From an uncultured Dehalococcoidia bacterium (GTDB taxonomy: Bacteria; Chloroflexota; Dehalococcoidia; Lucifugimonadales; JADFKI01), in the NCBI GenBank assembly GCA_958295865.1, contig CATQHF010000001.1, positions 186,001 through 250,000 of the forward strand: a stretch of DNA of 64,000 bases. Direction: 5' to 3'. Within the stretch, counting starts at the first letter, position 1. Every line of letters starts with the position of its first letter. Below are positions 7,674 to 16,169 of the stretch, piece by piece. Under the pieces are notes generated by a model. That model did not search any database, had not been told where the DNA came from, and worked only from the letters and a program-made list of their open reading frames with translations. The translations under genes were made by a program, and so were the position numbers.

Positions 7674-10600
7674 ATGTTCAACCCCGTCGATACCAAGACC
7701 GACTTCGCCGCCATGGAGCGCCGCATCCTCGACTGGTGGGAGCGCAACGACATCCCCGCCAAGTACAGACGGCGCAACACCGGCGCGAAAAAGACCCACT
7801 CCTTCATCGACGGCCCCATCACCGCCAACAACCCCATGGGCGTCCACCACGCCTGGGGGCGCTCATACAAGGACATCTTCCTGCGCTTCCGCGCCATGCA
7901 GGGCTACGACCAGCGCTATCAGAACGGCTTCGACGGGCAGGGACTTTGGATAGAAGTCGAAGTCGAAAAAGAACTCGGCTTCAAGTCCAAGCGCGACATC
8001 GAGGCGTTCGGCGTGGACAAGTTCGTCGACCTCTGCAAGCGGCGCGTCGACCACTTCGCCGATGTCATCTCACAGCAGAGCATACGGCTCGGCTACTGGA
8101 TGGACTGGGACGACTCCTATCACACCAAGTCCGACGAAAACAACTACACCATCTGGCACTTCCTCAAGACCTGCCACCAAAAAGGCTGGCTCTACGAAGG
8201 GCGCGATGTCATGCCCTGGTGTCCACGCTGCGGCACCGGCCTATCCGAGCACGAGATAGTCACCGAGGGCTACAAGGAGATTGTCCACCCCGGCCTATTC
8301 GTCAAGTTCCCGCTAATCAGCAGTGAGGACGCAGGCGCGACCGGCACATCGCCCGCGCAAGGAACGGCGGACGGCAGCCAAGAATCCATGCTAGTCTGGA
8401 CGACCACCCCCTGGACGCTGACCGCAAACGCCGCCGCCGCCGTCCACCCCGAAAAGACCTACATCAAGGTCAGGCAGGACGGCGAAACGCTCTACCTCAT
8501 CAAGGAACTCACCTCCGCGCTCAAGGGCGACTACGAGCTCATCGGCGAAGTCCCCGCGTCCGACCTCATCGGCTCGCGCTACCGCGCCCCATTCGCCGAG
8601 CTGACGGCGCAGGACGGCGTAGAACACCGCGTCATCGCCTGGGACGAAGTCAGCGAAACCGAAGGCACCGGCATCGTCCACATCGCGCCCGGCGCGGGCA
8701 AGGAAGACTTCGCGCTCGGCAGCGAAAACGGCATTCCCGCCATCGCCCCACTCGACGAGTTCGGCGACTTCATGCCCGGCTTCGACTGGCTCACAGGGCA
8801 GAACGTCTATGATGTCAACGATGCCATCTACGACAGCCTCAAGTCCAAGGGCGTCTTCTACAACTTGGAACGCTACTCCCACCGCTACCCCGTCTGCTGG
8901 CGCTGCGACTCCGAGCTGGTCTTCCGGCTGGTGGACGAGTGGTTCATCAGCATGGGCGAAAAGCACGACAAGCCGCGCGCCGAACTCACGCCCGACGAAA
9001 AGGCGGCAAGCCTGCGCTACCAGATTATGGACGTCGTGGACAACATCCGCTGGGTGCCGGAGTTCGGCTACGCCCGCGAACTCGACTGGCTGCGAAACAT
9101 GGACGACTGGATGATCTCCAAGAAGCGCTACTACGGCTTGGCGCTCCCCATCTACAAGTGCGATTGCGGCTGGTTCGATGTCATCGGCAGCGAGACCGAA
9201 TTGCAGGCGCGCGCCGTCGAGGGCTGGGATGCGTTCGACGGCAACTCGCCCCATCGCCCCTGGGTGGACGCCGTCAAGATCCGCTGCGACGAGTGCGACG
9301 CGGTCGTCGAGCGCATCGAGGATGTGGGCAACGCATGGCTGGACGCGGGCATCGTCTCCTTCTCCACCATCGGCTACCGCCACGACAAGGACTACTGGCG
9401 CAAGTGGTTCCCCGCCGACTGGATCTCCGAAAGCTTCCCCGGACAGTTCCGCAACTGGTTCTACTCCCTGCTCACGATGAGCACCGTCTTGGAGAACACC
9501 GCGCCCTTCAAGTCGGTATTCAGCTACGCCCTGATGCGCGACGACAGCGGCGACGAGATGCACAAGAGCAAGGGCAACGCAATCTGGTTCGAGGACGCCG
9601 CCGAGCGCATGGGCGTGGACGCTATGCGCTGGGTGTTCATGCGCCAAAACCCCGCACTCAACATCAACTTCGGCTTCCGCTCCGCCGACGAGGTGCGCCG
9701 CCGCTTCATCATCCCCCTGTGGAATGTCTATTCGTTCTTCGTAACCTACGCCAACATCGACCGCTACGACGCGACCGCCGCGCCCCCGCCCGTATCCGAG
9801 CGCGCCGAACTCGACCGCTGGATACTCTCCGAACTCAACCAGCTCGTCCGCGAGGTAACGGACGCGATGGAGGCGTTCGAGCCGGACAGGGTGGCGCGCG
9901 CCGTCGAAGGCTTCATCGAATACCTGTCCAACTGGTATGTGCGCCGCAGCCGCCGCCGCTTCTGGAAGGCGGGCATCCTCGCCGAAAACGCCGACGCCGA
10001 CAAGCACGGCGCTTACGCCACCCTCTACGACTGCCTGCTCACGCTGATAAAGCTCATCGCCCCCGTCATGCCCTTCATGACCGAGCAGATGTATCAAAAC
10101 CTCGTGCTCCAGTCCGCCGTCGGCGCGCCGACGGATGAGCGGACGGCAAGCGCCGCGCTAAACGGCAAGCGCGAAAGCATCCACCTAGACGACTACCCCG
10201 TCGCCGACGAATCGCTGATCGACGAAAGCCTGTCCCGCGCCACCCGCATGATAATGCGCCTGTCCAGCCTGGGACGCGCCGCCCGCAGCAAGGCGGGCAT
10301 CAAGGTGCGCCAGCCCGTCCAAACCATGAAAGTCCTAGTCGGCAGCGCCTCCGACAAGGCAACCATAGAGTCTCTGTCCGACCAGCTCAAAGAAGAGCTC
10401 AATGTCAAGGAAGTCGAGGTAATCTACGACAGCGAAGGCATGAGCGACATACAATTCTGGGACTGGAAGGTATCCCCAAACATGCCCATACTCGGACCCA
10501 AGTACGGCCCACGCCTGCGCGAAATCACCCAAGCGCTGGCGGCGATGGACCCGCGCGAAGTCGTAACCAAGCTGCGGCAGCGCGAAAAGATTGTAATCCC

Positions 10601-11135
10601 GTCGTCCGACGAATCGCTGCCCCCCATAGAATTGGGCATCTCCAGGGACGAACTAAGGGTAAGGGATGAACTAAAGGACGAACTAAGGGACAAACTAAGC
10701 CGAATAGTTGACAGCTCGCCGCCATCTGCCGCGTATCTCAGCGCCGACGAGTCGGACGCTGTACCATCGGGCGCTTTCGACATCCTGCAAGAGAAAATCG
10801 CCCCCGAAGGCTTTTCCACCGAAGAGACCAGAGGCTATTCGGTAGCCATGTCAACCGTCGTAACGCCCGAACTGCGGCTCGAAGGCGACGCCCGCGAGCT
10901 CATTCACGGCATCCAAAACATGCGCCGCTCCGCCGACTTCGACATCGCCGACTACATCGTCACATACTACCAAGGCAGCCCCGAACTCGACGCCGTAATA
11001 GCCGCCCACAGCGACTACATCCAACAAGAAACCCTATCGCGCCAGCTCATCAACCGCCCCCCCGCCGACGGCGCGCACACCGAAACCCTAAAAGTCAACA
11101 ACATCCAAGCCACAATCGCAGTCCGCCGCGAGTAG
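7674..11135 (+). CDS. ileS: Isoleucyl-tRNA synthetase
   Basis: Attaches isoleucine to tRNA-Ile. 1153 residues, the long eukaryote-like/IleS2 type. Class I motifs are present: the HIGH equivalent NPMGVHHAWGR (about residue 44), and the KMSKS equivalent in DEMHKSKGNAIW (about 626). In between is the editing domain (LVWTTTPWTLTANAAAA) and the CWRCDSEL and CDECD cysteine pairs. The C-terminal anticodon-binding and extra domain (FDIADYIVTYYQGS) is typical of this type. The long type is often linked with resistance to mupirocin-like inhibitors; that is family knowledge, not shown here. Confidence 0.97.
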   Translation: MFNPVDTKTDFAAMERRILDWWERNDIPAKYRRRNTGAKKTHSFIDGPITANNPMGVHHAWGRSYKDIFLRFRAMQGYDQRYQNGFDGQGLWIEVEVEKELGFKSKRDIEAFGVDKFVDLCKRRVDHFADVISQQSIRLGYWMDWDDSYHTKSDENNYTIWHFLKTCHQKGWLYEGRDVMPWCPRCGTGLSEHEIVTEGYKEIVHPGLFVKFPLISSEDAGATGTSPAQGTADGSQESMLVWTTTPWTLTANAAAAVHPEKTYIKVRQDGETLYLIKELTSALKGDYELIGEVPASDLIGSRYRAPFAELTAQDGVEHRVIAWDEVSETEGTGIVHIAPGAGKEDFALGSENGIPAIAPLDEFGDFMPGFDWLTGQNVYDVNDAIYDSLKSKGVFYNLERYSHRYPVCWRCDSELVFRLVDEWFISMGEKHDKPRAELTPDEKAASLRYQIMDVVDNIRWVPEFGYARELDWLRNMDDWMISKKRYYGLALPIYKCDCGWFDVIGSETELQARAVEGWDAFDGNSPHRPWVDAVKIRCDECDAVVERIEDVGNAWLDAGIVSFSTIGYRHDKDYWRKWFPADWISESFPGQFRNWFYSLLTMSTVLENTAPFKSVFSYALMRDDSGDEMHKSKGNAIWFEDAAERMGVDAMRWVFMRQNPALNINFGFRSADEVRRRFIIPLWNVYSFFVTYANIDRYDATAAPPPVSERAELDRWILSELNQLVREVTDAMEAFEPDRVARAVEGFIEYLSNWYVRRSRRRFWKAGILAENADADKHGAYATLYDCLLTLIKLIAPVMPFMTEQMYQNLVLQSAVGAPTDERTASAALNGKRESIHLDDYPVADESLIDESLSRATRMIMRLSSLGRAARSKAGIKVRQPVQTMKVLVGSASDKATIESLSDQLKEELNVKEVEVIYDSEGMSDIQFWDWKVSPNMPILGPKYGPRLREITQALAAMDPREVVTKLRQREKIVIPSSDESLPPIELGISRDELRVRDELKDELRDKLSRIVDSSPPSAAYLSADESDAVPSGAFDILQEKIAPEGFSTEETRGYSVAMSTVVTPELRLEGDARELIHGIQNMRRSADFDIADYIVTYYQGSPELDAVIAAHSDYIQQETLSRQLINRPPADGAHTETLKVNNIQATIAVRRE

Positions 11136-11189
11136 AAACAACCTTGTTCCGCACTTTGCCCCGTAACGGCAAAAGAGTTGTCTTTCAGA

Positions 11190-11519
11190 ATGATTGAGGT
11201 CAGGGAATATATCGATGACAGGGGGCGCAATCGGTTTGCGCGCTGGATAAACAGACTCGATAAAATTGCGACAAGAAGAATAGACATTGCCATCGCCCAG
11301 ATGCAGGCAGGCAACCTATCCAATGCCAGAAGCGTCGGGCGCGGCGTATCGGAATATCGCATTCATTTTGGGCCGGGATACAGAATCTATTTCGGGATGG
11401 ATGGCGACACTCTGATTATCCTGCTAGGCGGAGGCACAAAGAGTCGCCAGCACCTGGATATTGAGAATGCCCGGATACTATGGCAAGAATACAGACGCCA
11501 TAAGCGTCGGGAGGTATAA
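11190..11519 (+). CDS. higB: RelE/HigB-type toxin
   Basis: About 109 residues from ATG 11190; a TTG at 11178 is a less likely start. The sequence MIEVREYIDDRGRNRFARW, ...ARSVGRGVSEYRIHFGPGYRIYFG and LIILLGGGTKSRQ is the typical phage-derived HigB/Gp49-like RelE fold that cleaves mRNA on the ribosome. The cognate antitoxin gene begins 2 nt after the stop, toxin first as usual for higBA. Confidence 0.88.
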   Translation: MIEVREYIDDRGRNRFARWINRLDKIATRRIDIAIAQMQAGNLSNARSVGRGVSEYRIHFGPGYRIYFGMDGDTLIILLGGGTKSRQHLDIENARILWQEYRRHKRREV

Positions 11520-11521
11520 GC

Positions 11522-11866
11522 ATGCCGCTTACCAGATCCTTTGACGAAACAGTACGTGAACGCGCCGAGTGGGACACCGCCTATCGTGAAATGCTGCTGC
11601 CGGACACACTCGAAATCCTGCTCGATGGCGATGTCCGAGCAGGAAAAATCCTCCTGCACCAGTGCATCTACGCCACCATAGGCTACGAAAAGCTCGGCTC
11701 GCTCACCGGCAAGTCCCCCGAAAGCATCAAGCGCATACTCACCACCGAAGACACCCCTAGCGCAAGCGACCTATTCGAGATAATCAAGCACATCCGCAAG
11801 CACGAAGGCATTCGCCTCGAAGTAAAAGTCCACCCCGAAGAACCCGCCATCCCGCAACACGCATAA
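11522..11866 (+). CDS. higA: HigA-like antitoxin
   Basis: 114 residues, immediately downstream of the HigB-like toxin. It starts MPLTRSFDETVRERAEWDTA; the middle and C-terminal part contains a divergent helix-turn-helix (YEKLGSLTGKSPESIKRILT, then ASDLFEIIKHIRKHEG) as in addiction-module antidote proteins, which normally bind the toxin and the operator of their own operon. Toxin and antitoxin share ribosome traffic through the 2-nt gap, GGAGG being at the end of higB. Confidence 0.8.
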   Translation: MPLTRSFDETVRERAEWDTAYREMLLPDTLEILLDGDVRAGKILLHQCIYATIGYEKLGSLTGKSPESIKRILTTEDTPSASDLFEIIKHIRKHEGIRLEVKVHPEEPAIPQHA

Positions 11867-11891
11867 GCCCATCGAAAGAAGCGTCGCCGCA

Positions 11892-12410
11892 ATGAACCTA
11901 TACATCCTCCGACACGGCATCGCCGCCGACCGCGACAGCCGCAAATACCCCGACGACGGCGACCGCCCACTCACCCGCAAGGGCATCGACAAAATGACCC
12001 GCCAAGTAGCGGGCATGAACGCGCTCGCCATCTCCCCCGACGTGATAATCACCAGCCCGCTAGTCCGCGCCGCGCAGACGGCAGAGATAGTCCGGCGCGG
12101 CTTGACCGCCCCGCCGCAAACCGCAACCTCAGACGCGCTCGTACCCTGGTCGCACCCCTCGCGGCTGCTCCAAGAACTCACGGCAAACTACCCGTCCGCA
12201 AGCAGCATAATGCTCGTCGGCCACGAACCGCACCTAAGCTGCCTCGTCTCCCTCATCCTGACCGGCGATATACTCGCGCTCATCAAGCTCAAAAAAGGCG
12301 CGCTCTGCCATCTGAAAATATCCCCATCAAGACGCGGCCGCCTGCTCTGGGCGCTAACCCCCAACCAGCTGACAAAACTCGCGCAACCAAACCGTCCCCC
12401 GCCACCCTGA
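11892..12410 (+). CDS. sixA: Phosphohistidine phosphatase SixA-like
   Basis: 172 residues of the histidine phosphatase superfamily. The catalytic LYILRHGIAADRD (RHG, residues 3-15) and the later ITSPLVRAAQTAEIV and MLVGHEPHLSCL (second catalytic His) are those of SixA, which removes phosphate from histidine phosphotransfer proteins. The C-terminal tail KKGALCHLKI fits SixA. The gene begins 25 nt after higA and may be read through from it, but a shared function is not implied. Confidence 0.85.
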   Translation: MNLYILRHGIAADRDSRKYPDDGDRPLTRKGIDKMTRQVAGMNALAISPDVIITSPLVRAAQTAEIVRRGLTAPPQTATSDALVPWSHPSRLLQELTANYPSASSIMLVGHEPHLSCLVSLILTGDILALIKLKKGALCHLKISPSRRGRLLWALTPNQLTKLAQPNRPPPP

Positions 12411-12448
12411 CATACATAAACCAACCCTGCCCCAAACCTAAACGCAAC

Positions 12449-12482
12449 CCAATTCTTAATTCTTAATTTCTAATTCTTAATT
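12449..12482. repeat. AATTCTTAATT repeat tract
   Basis: Tandem AATTCTTAATT-like units between sixA and the OsmC gene. The same tract occurs at about 16361, 17512, 53285, 53820, 55170 and 55233, always in intergenic DNA and often after a C-rich stretch ending ACCCAATTC. Origin and role unknown. Confidence 0.7.
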
Positions 12483-12509
12483 TCCACCCCCTACCAAAAG
12501 GAGGCAACC

Positions 12510-12950
12510 ATGGCAGAACTAACTCTAGCTTACGCCGCCCGCAGTTACAGCACCGGCACGCTCGGACGCTCGATATGCAACGCGCGCAACCACCACTGGG
12601 TCGCCGACGACTCCGGCGGCGAAGAGGTTGGCGCGGGCGAGCTGTTCATGTCCGGCATATCCGCATGCGCCGTCAACATGATTGAGCGCCTCGCCGCCGA
12701 AGGCGAAATCCCCCTCGACTGGATGGATGTAAGCGTCGAGGCATACCGCGACATGGACGCCCAACCCGCCGAGCGCACCCTCTACGAAGACATCCGCATC
12801 CACCTAAAAATGTGGGGCGTGGACGACCGCGACGGCGAAGCCCTCGTCGACACATGGAAACGCCGCTGACCGCTCTACGGCTCGGTTGCGGTCGCAACCC
12901 CAGGCACCACCGTCACGGCAGAGTTCTCCCCAGAAGCAAGACAGCGATAA
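12510..12950 (+). CDS. osmC: OsmC-family peroxiredoxin, probable selenoprotein (UGA = Sec120)
   Basis: OsmC/Ohr proteins reduce organic peroxides with two redox cysteines. The first is present in MSGISACAVNMIERLA (about residue 53). The second normally lies in a CPxYGxV motif; here the frame reads KRR-UGA-PLYGSVAVATPGTTVTAE and runs on for 26 codons to a TAA at 12948-12950, giving the usual OsmC length of 146. So UGA (12867-12869) replaces exactly the conserved catalytic cysteine. A hairpin GGTTGC-GGTC-GCAACC begins 14 nt later and resembles the bacterial SECIS. Stopping at UGA would leave an OsmC lacking its C-terminal core strand. RBS AAAGGAGG precedes the ATG. A nonsense mutation is the alternative. 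arsM follows after 43 nt. Confidence 0.82.
12867..12899 (+). promoter_or_regulatory. UGA codon and SECIS-like hairpin
   Basis: UGA at 12867-12869 is followed by stem GGTTGC (12884-12889), loop GGTC (12890-12893) and stem GCAACC (12894-12899). The apical loop begins 20 nt after UGA and opens with G residues, within the bacterial SECIS rules (loop about 16-37 nt downstream, G in the first loop positions). The core GGTTGC...GGTC...GCA is also that of the E. coli fdhF element as I remember it. Confidence 0.72.
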
Positions 12951-12993
12951 ATGCTATACTGAGAGACCGACCAACCACATAAGGAGTACCCAA

Positions 12994-13773
12994 ATGACAA
13001 CCTATTCCGACTCCGATGTAAAGGAACTGGTGCGCGAGCGCTACGGCAAGCTGGCGCAATCCGCCACCGTCAGCAACGCCGCCGCCGACTGCTGCGCCAC
13101 CGATGACTGCTGCGGCGACAGCGAGCGCTCCACGCCCAACCGGCTCTACGCCGTCGACCAGATCCAGGGACTGCCGAGCGAGGCGCTCATAGCGTCCGCC
13201 GGCTGCGGCAACCCCACCGCCATAGGCGACCTCAACGCCGGCGAGACGGTCGTCGACTTCGGCAGCGGCGGCGGCATAGACTGCTTCATCGCCGCAAAAG
13301 CCGTCGGCGAGCAGGGCAAAGTCATCGGCATCGACATGACCCCCGACATGATCAACCTAGCGCGCGGCAACGCCGCCAACCTCGACATGCCCAATGTCGA
13401 GTTCCACCTCGCCGAAATGGAAAACACCCCCATAGACGGCGCATCCGTGGATGTCATCATCTCCAACTGCGTCATCAACCTCGCCCCCGACAAAGACGCC
13501 GTATTCCGCGAAGCGCATCGCATACTCAAGCCCGGCGGCAGAATGTTCATATCCGACATGATACTCACCGCCCCCCTGCCCGCGCACGCCACCGACGACG
13601 CCGAAAACTGGGTAGCCTGTCTATCAGGCGCAGAGCCGCAAGAAATCTACCTAGGCAGAATGCGCCAAGCCGGACTCCAAGACATCGAAATCGTCGGCGA
13701 CAAGCCCTGGGAAGGCAAAGAAGAATGGGCATCCCGCGTCCATAGCATGAACATCAAAGCCCACAAACGCTAA
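12994..13773 (+). CDS. arsM: Arsenite methyltransferase
   Basis: ArsM methylates As(III) using SAM. 259 residues from ATG 12994, with AAGGAG at 12981-12986. The start TTYSDSDVKELVRERYGKLA and a cysteine-rich patch (DCCATDDCCGD) are typical. The SAM site is VVDFGSGGGIDCFIAA; GIDMTPDMI follows. The arsenic-binding cysteines appear in IISNCVINLAPDKDAVF and WVACLSGAEP. It directly follows the OsmC gene in the same direction, a pairing that joins two thiol/selenol stress enzymes. No arsR regulator is adjacent. Confidence 0.92.
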   Translation: MTTYSDSDVKELVRERYGKLAQSATVSNAAADCCATDDCCGDSERSTPNRLYAVDQIQGLPSEALIASAGCGNPTAIGDLNAGETVVDFGSGGGIDCFIAAKAVGEQGKVIGIDMTPDMINLARGNAANLDMPNVEFHLAEMENTPIDGASVDVIISNCVINLAPDKDAVFREAHRILKPGGRMFISDMILTAPLPAHATDDAENWVACLSGAEPQEIYLGRMRQAGLQDIEIVGDKPWEGKEEWASRVHSMNIKAHKR

Positions 13774-13827
13774 CCCCCAACTCCCACCCCGTAGGGGCGA
13801 CCGCCCAATCGCCCCTACCGCTTCCCG

Positions 13828-13850
13828 TTCGTGGTGAGCCTGTCGAACCA
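13828..13850. repeat. Short dispersed repeat TTCGTGGTGAGCC...
   Basis: The 23-bp word beginning TTCGTGGTGAGCC and ending TGTCGAACCA is found again near 47620, 47675, 53000, 54870 and, in part, 53600, 53777, 63328 and 63934. It is intergenic and sits next to other repeats. Confidence 0.7.
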
Positions 13851-13882
13851 CCCATCCCCCATTCATTCGCCAATTCCCCCCA

Positions 13883-14000
13883 GAGAAAATTGCATCAGTT
13901 CCTTCCCTTGCATTAGTCCCTTCCCCCTCTGGGGGAAGGTTAGGATGGGGGCAAAAACGCTCGCCCCTCGACGGCTAAACCATACCAATGCAATTTTCTC
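13883..14000. repeat. MITE-1 repeat copy a
   Basis: Begins GAGAAAATTGCAT and ends ATGCAATTTTCTC, inverted ends of about 13-17 bp. The body has the hairpin CCTTCCCCC/GGGGGAAGG then GGATGGGGGC, and TCGACGGCTAAAC. Six further copies lie in the window. No coding content; the ends suggest a mobile or formerly mobile miniature element. Confidence 0.8.
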
Positions 14001-14013
14001 CCCCCCAAAATCA

Positions 14014-15201
14014 CTCACGCGTACCCACTTTGAGGGTGAGGAATGCCAAAGTATTTGAGTGGAGGGTCAGGCATAGCAAGATAGTATTCCAGCCCCAGAT
14101 GCAGCACGCCAAGTCGTCCCCAAGAACAGACCTTTCGCCTGAACGACGCGCTCGCTCGCATTCCTACAAGTATGAGCGCAACGCAGGCTACCGCAACTCC
14201 TAGCAGCAGACGCCCAAGACGCCCCGATGTGGTAACGGTGGTAGAGTCCATATCGAAGCGCTGCTTCCCATCCTTGAAATACTGCTCCGGCTGCATACGC
14301 TTGCGATACATCTTCACCGCTATCTTCGCATCGGACAGCGATGTCGCCAGATACCACGCGCTCTGGTGTCCCCTTCCCCAGAACAGCACGAGGTTGGTTG
14401 TAACCGCGCCATCCCTGCGATACTTCACCCGCCGAAGCAGCACATAGCGCTGCCGTCGCAAGCGATAGTCGCGCAGCTTGCCCCTGAACTCACCGCTCTG
14501 TACTATGGCATCCCCCTTGAGGCGAACGATGTACTCCACCGGATAGCCGCTTAGCGCGGGCAGCCTTTGCAGAAACAGCAGCAGGCTCGCCCCGCCAAAG
14601 CCCCTGTCCGCGACTATCAACGGGCGAACTGTAACGGGCAAGTGCGTTACCAGCCTGCGGATGAACATCTCTTCAAGTCTGTTCTGTGAGGGGTTCAGTT
14701 CCTCCGGGCGCGCTACCCAGTTCAGCAGAGGAAGCCCGCGCCTTCTGAAGCACACTGCCGCGAACAGCCCATTGAAGCCTCTGCCAAGGTCAGACCAGTC
14801 TATCATTATGGGCGTCAGTCCCTTGATGCGCGCCGCGCGGATGATGTGCGGCATCATCTTAGCCTGTGTGGACAGAGGATCGAACTTGTCGTTAGACAGG
14901 AAGCGGAACAGACGCTTCTTGCTGTGGCGATGCGAGTGGCTGACCGGGAGCGCAGAGCATGCTACGGCTCTTGCGAGTGTGGCGAGTGAGAGTCCTCTGC
15001 GGCTGAGTATGGCGCTGGTCAGCAGCGCTAGGTTGACTCTTCTGGTGGCTCTGAGTTCCGGGACGGCGTGGTAGAGAAACAGGTTGATAATAGTGTACCA
15101 TCTCATTGGTCGGACTCCTCAGGTGGGTCTTGTTCAACCCTTATATTTACCTGAGTGTCCGACCTTTTTCTATACCTTGTTCAAAAGTGGGTACGCGTGA
15201 G
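14014..15201 (-). mobile_element. Insertion sequence, IS4 family, complete
   Basis: Inverted ends CTCACGCGTACCCACTTT start at 14014 and, on the other strand, at 15201 (18 of 18). Outside are perfect 10-bp direct repeats CCCAAAATCA at 14004-14013 and 15202-15211, the target size of the IS4 family. The single transposase gene is intact, its stop codon lying in the left inverted repeat. The element sits between a MITE-1 copy and the promoter of the next gene, whose TTGACA is 4 nt beyond the right duplication. Confidence 0.92.
14015..15106 (-). CDS. IS4-family transposase
   Basis: 363 residues with all catalytic parts: first aspartate in MIDWSDLGRG (about 97-106), second in LIVADRGFGGASLL (about 163), and the Y-(2)-R-(3)-E-(6)-K signature YRKRMQPEQYFKDGK (about 285-299). 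GAGGAG lies 9 nt before the ATG at 15106. The frame is complete, so the element may be active. Confidence 0.9.
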   Translation of the reverse strand: MRWYTIINLFLYHAVPELRATRRVNLALLTSAILSRRGLSLATLARAVACSALPVSHSHRHSKKRLFRFLSNDKFDPLSTQAKMMPHIIRAARIKGLTPIMIDWSDLGRGFNGLFAAVCFRRRGLPLLNWVARPEELNPSQNRLEEMFIRRLVTHLPVTVRPLIVADRGFGGASLLLFLQRLPALSGYPVEYIVRLKGDAIVQSGEFRGKLRDYRLRRQRYVLLRRVKYRRDGAVTTNLVLFWGRGHQSAWYLATSLSDAKIAVKMYRKRMQPEQYFKDGKQRFDMDSTTVTTSGRLGRLLLGVAVACVALILVGMRASASFRRKVCSWGRLGVLHLGLEYYLAMPDPPLKYFGIPHPQSGYA

Positions 15202-15214
15202 CCCAAAATCACCC

Positions 15215-15244
15215 TTGACACCCCCTATACATCCCTGCTAATCT
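15215..15244 (+). promoter_or_regulatory. Promoter of the hypothetical gene, copy 1
   Basis: TTGACA 15215-15220 and TAATCT 15239-15244, 18 nt apart. The duplicated locus at 53866-53894 has the same layout with TTGACA-17-TATACT, so this promoter was copied together with the gene. A leader of about 115 nt follows, almost the same in both copies. Confidence 0.65.
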
Positions 15245-15359
15245 ATTCGCAAGAACATAAGTTGCATACCAAGTACGAACAACCTAGCACCTAATCCCTG
15301 ACAATCTGACAACCCAAAACCCCAAAATCCTGACACCCTGAAACCCTTGGGAAAAACCA

Positions 15360-16169
15360 ATGAACCAACCAACCCCCATAAACCAACACCAACAGGACAG
15401 CCAGGCCAGCCATGGCGAACATGACCACCTGGACAACAGGCATTGCCAGAGCGCCATCGAGCACCTCCAGCACCTAGTCCACCAAGAAACAGACAACGGC
15501 AGAACCATCATACGCAGCATCGTCTCCATCATGACCGGCGACGACCTCGACGCCACGCCCCACCACAGACTGCAAGCTGCCCGCCTGCTGCTCAAACTCG
15601 GCTTCCAAGAAGCCGAAGCCCTCATCAACAGCCTCAGTTCCAAGATGGAACGGCAAGCGCAGAAAGAAGACGCCCAGGGAGAGAACGGACCCACGCAAGC
15701 AGTCAGCCCCGAACACGAAAGGCTGAACAAAAAGCTCGTCGCCCGCATCCGCGTTGAGACCGGCGAAGGCGCAAGCATAGTCAGGATACTGAACGAAGTG
15801 CTGGAAGGACGCGACCGAGACGCCAAGCCAAGGGACAGGATAGAAGCCGCGAAAGTTCTGCTCAGCTGGGGCTTCGGCAACCCCTCCACCCCCGACCCGG
15901 AGTTCATGTCCTACTACTCCCCTTGCCACCCAGATTGCATCTGCGCCTGCCGCGACCTCGACGAAGACCACCCCGCCGTAGTCGAGAGCCACGCGCCTGT
16001 ATCCGAAGCGCACATGAAAGAGGTAGCCGAAGCAGAGCGAATAGAAGAGAAAGCGGCCGAAAGCGCAAGGCAAATCTCCCAGGGACACACCGACTACCTA
16101 TCAGAGATAAGCCACCTGCCCGGCAACAAAAAGCCCCGCCGCCCCGAACGCCACCCACCCTTCCGCTGA
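15360..16169 (+). CDS. Hypothetical protein with two internal helical repeats, copy 1
   Basis: 269 residues, not recognised. Two related segments of about 37 residues, at 47-83 (NGRTIIRSIVSIMTG...ARLLLKLGF) and 136-172 (GASIVRILNEVLEG...AAKVLLSWGF), look like helical pairs of a HEAT-like or small-terminase-like unit. Between them is a charged linker; after them a His/Cys cluster SPCHPDCICACRD (about 187-199) could bind metal, and the tail is basic. A second copy lies at 54003-54809. RBS before ATG is weak (CTTGGGAAAAACC). Long conserved leader and strong promoter suggest real expression. Function unknown. Confidence 0.7.
   Translation: MNQPTPINQHQQDSQASHGEHDHLDNRHCQSAIEHLQHLVHQETDNGRTIIRSIVSIMTGDDLDATPHHRLQAARLLLKLGFQEAEALINSLSSKMERQAQKEDAQGENGPTQAVSPEHERLNKKLVARIRVETGEGASIVRILNEVLEGRDRDAKPRDRIEAAKVLLSWGFGNPSTPDPEFMSYYSPCHPDCICACRDLDEDHPAVVESHAPVSEAHMKEVAEAERIEEKAAESARQISQGHTDYLSEISHLPGNKKPRRPERHPPFR

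Noticed and set aside
8391..10097. 568-codon open frame on the minus strand
   Set aside because: It is antisense to ileS, has no ribosome site, and its low-complexity Val/Ala/Gly/Glu composition is typical of the mirror of GC-rich coding DNA.
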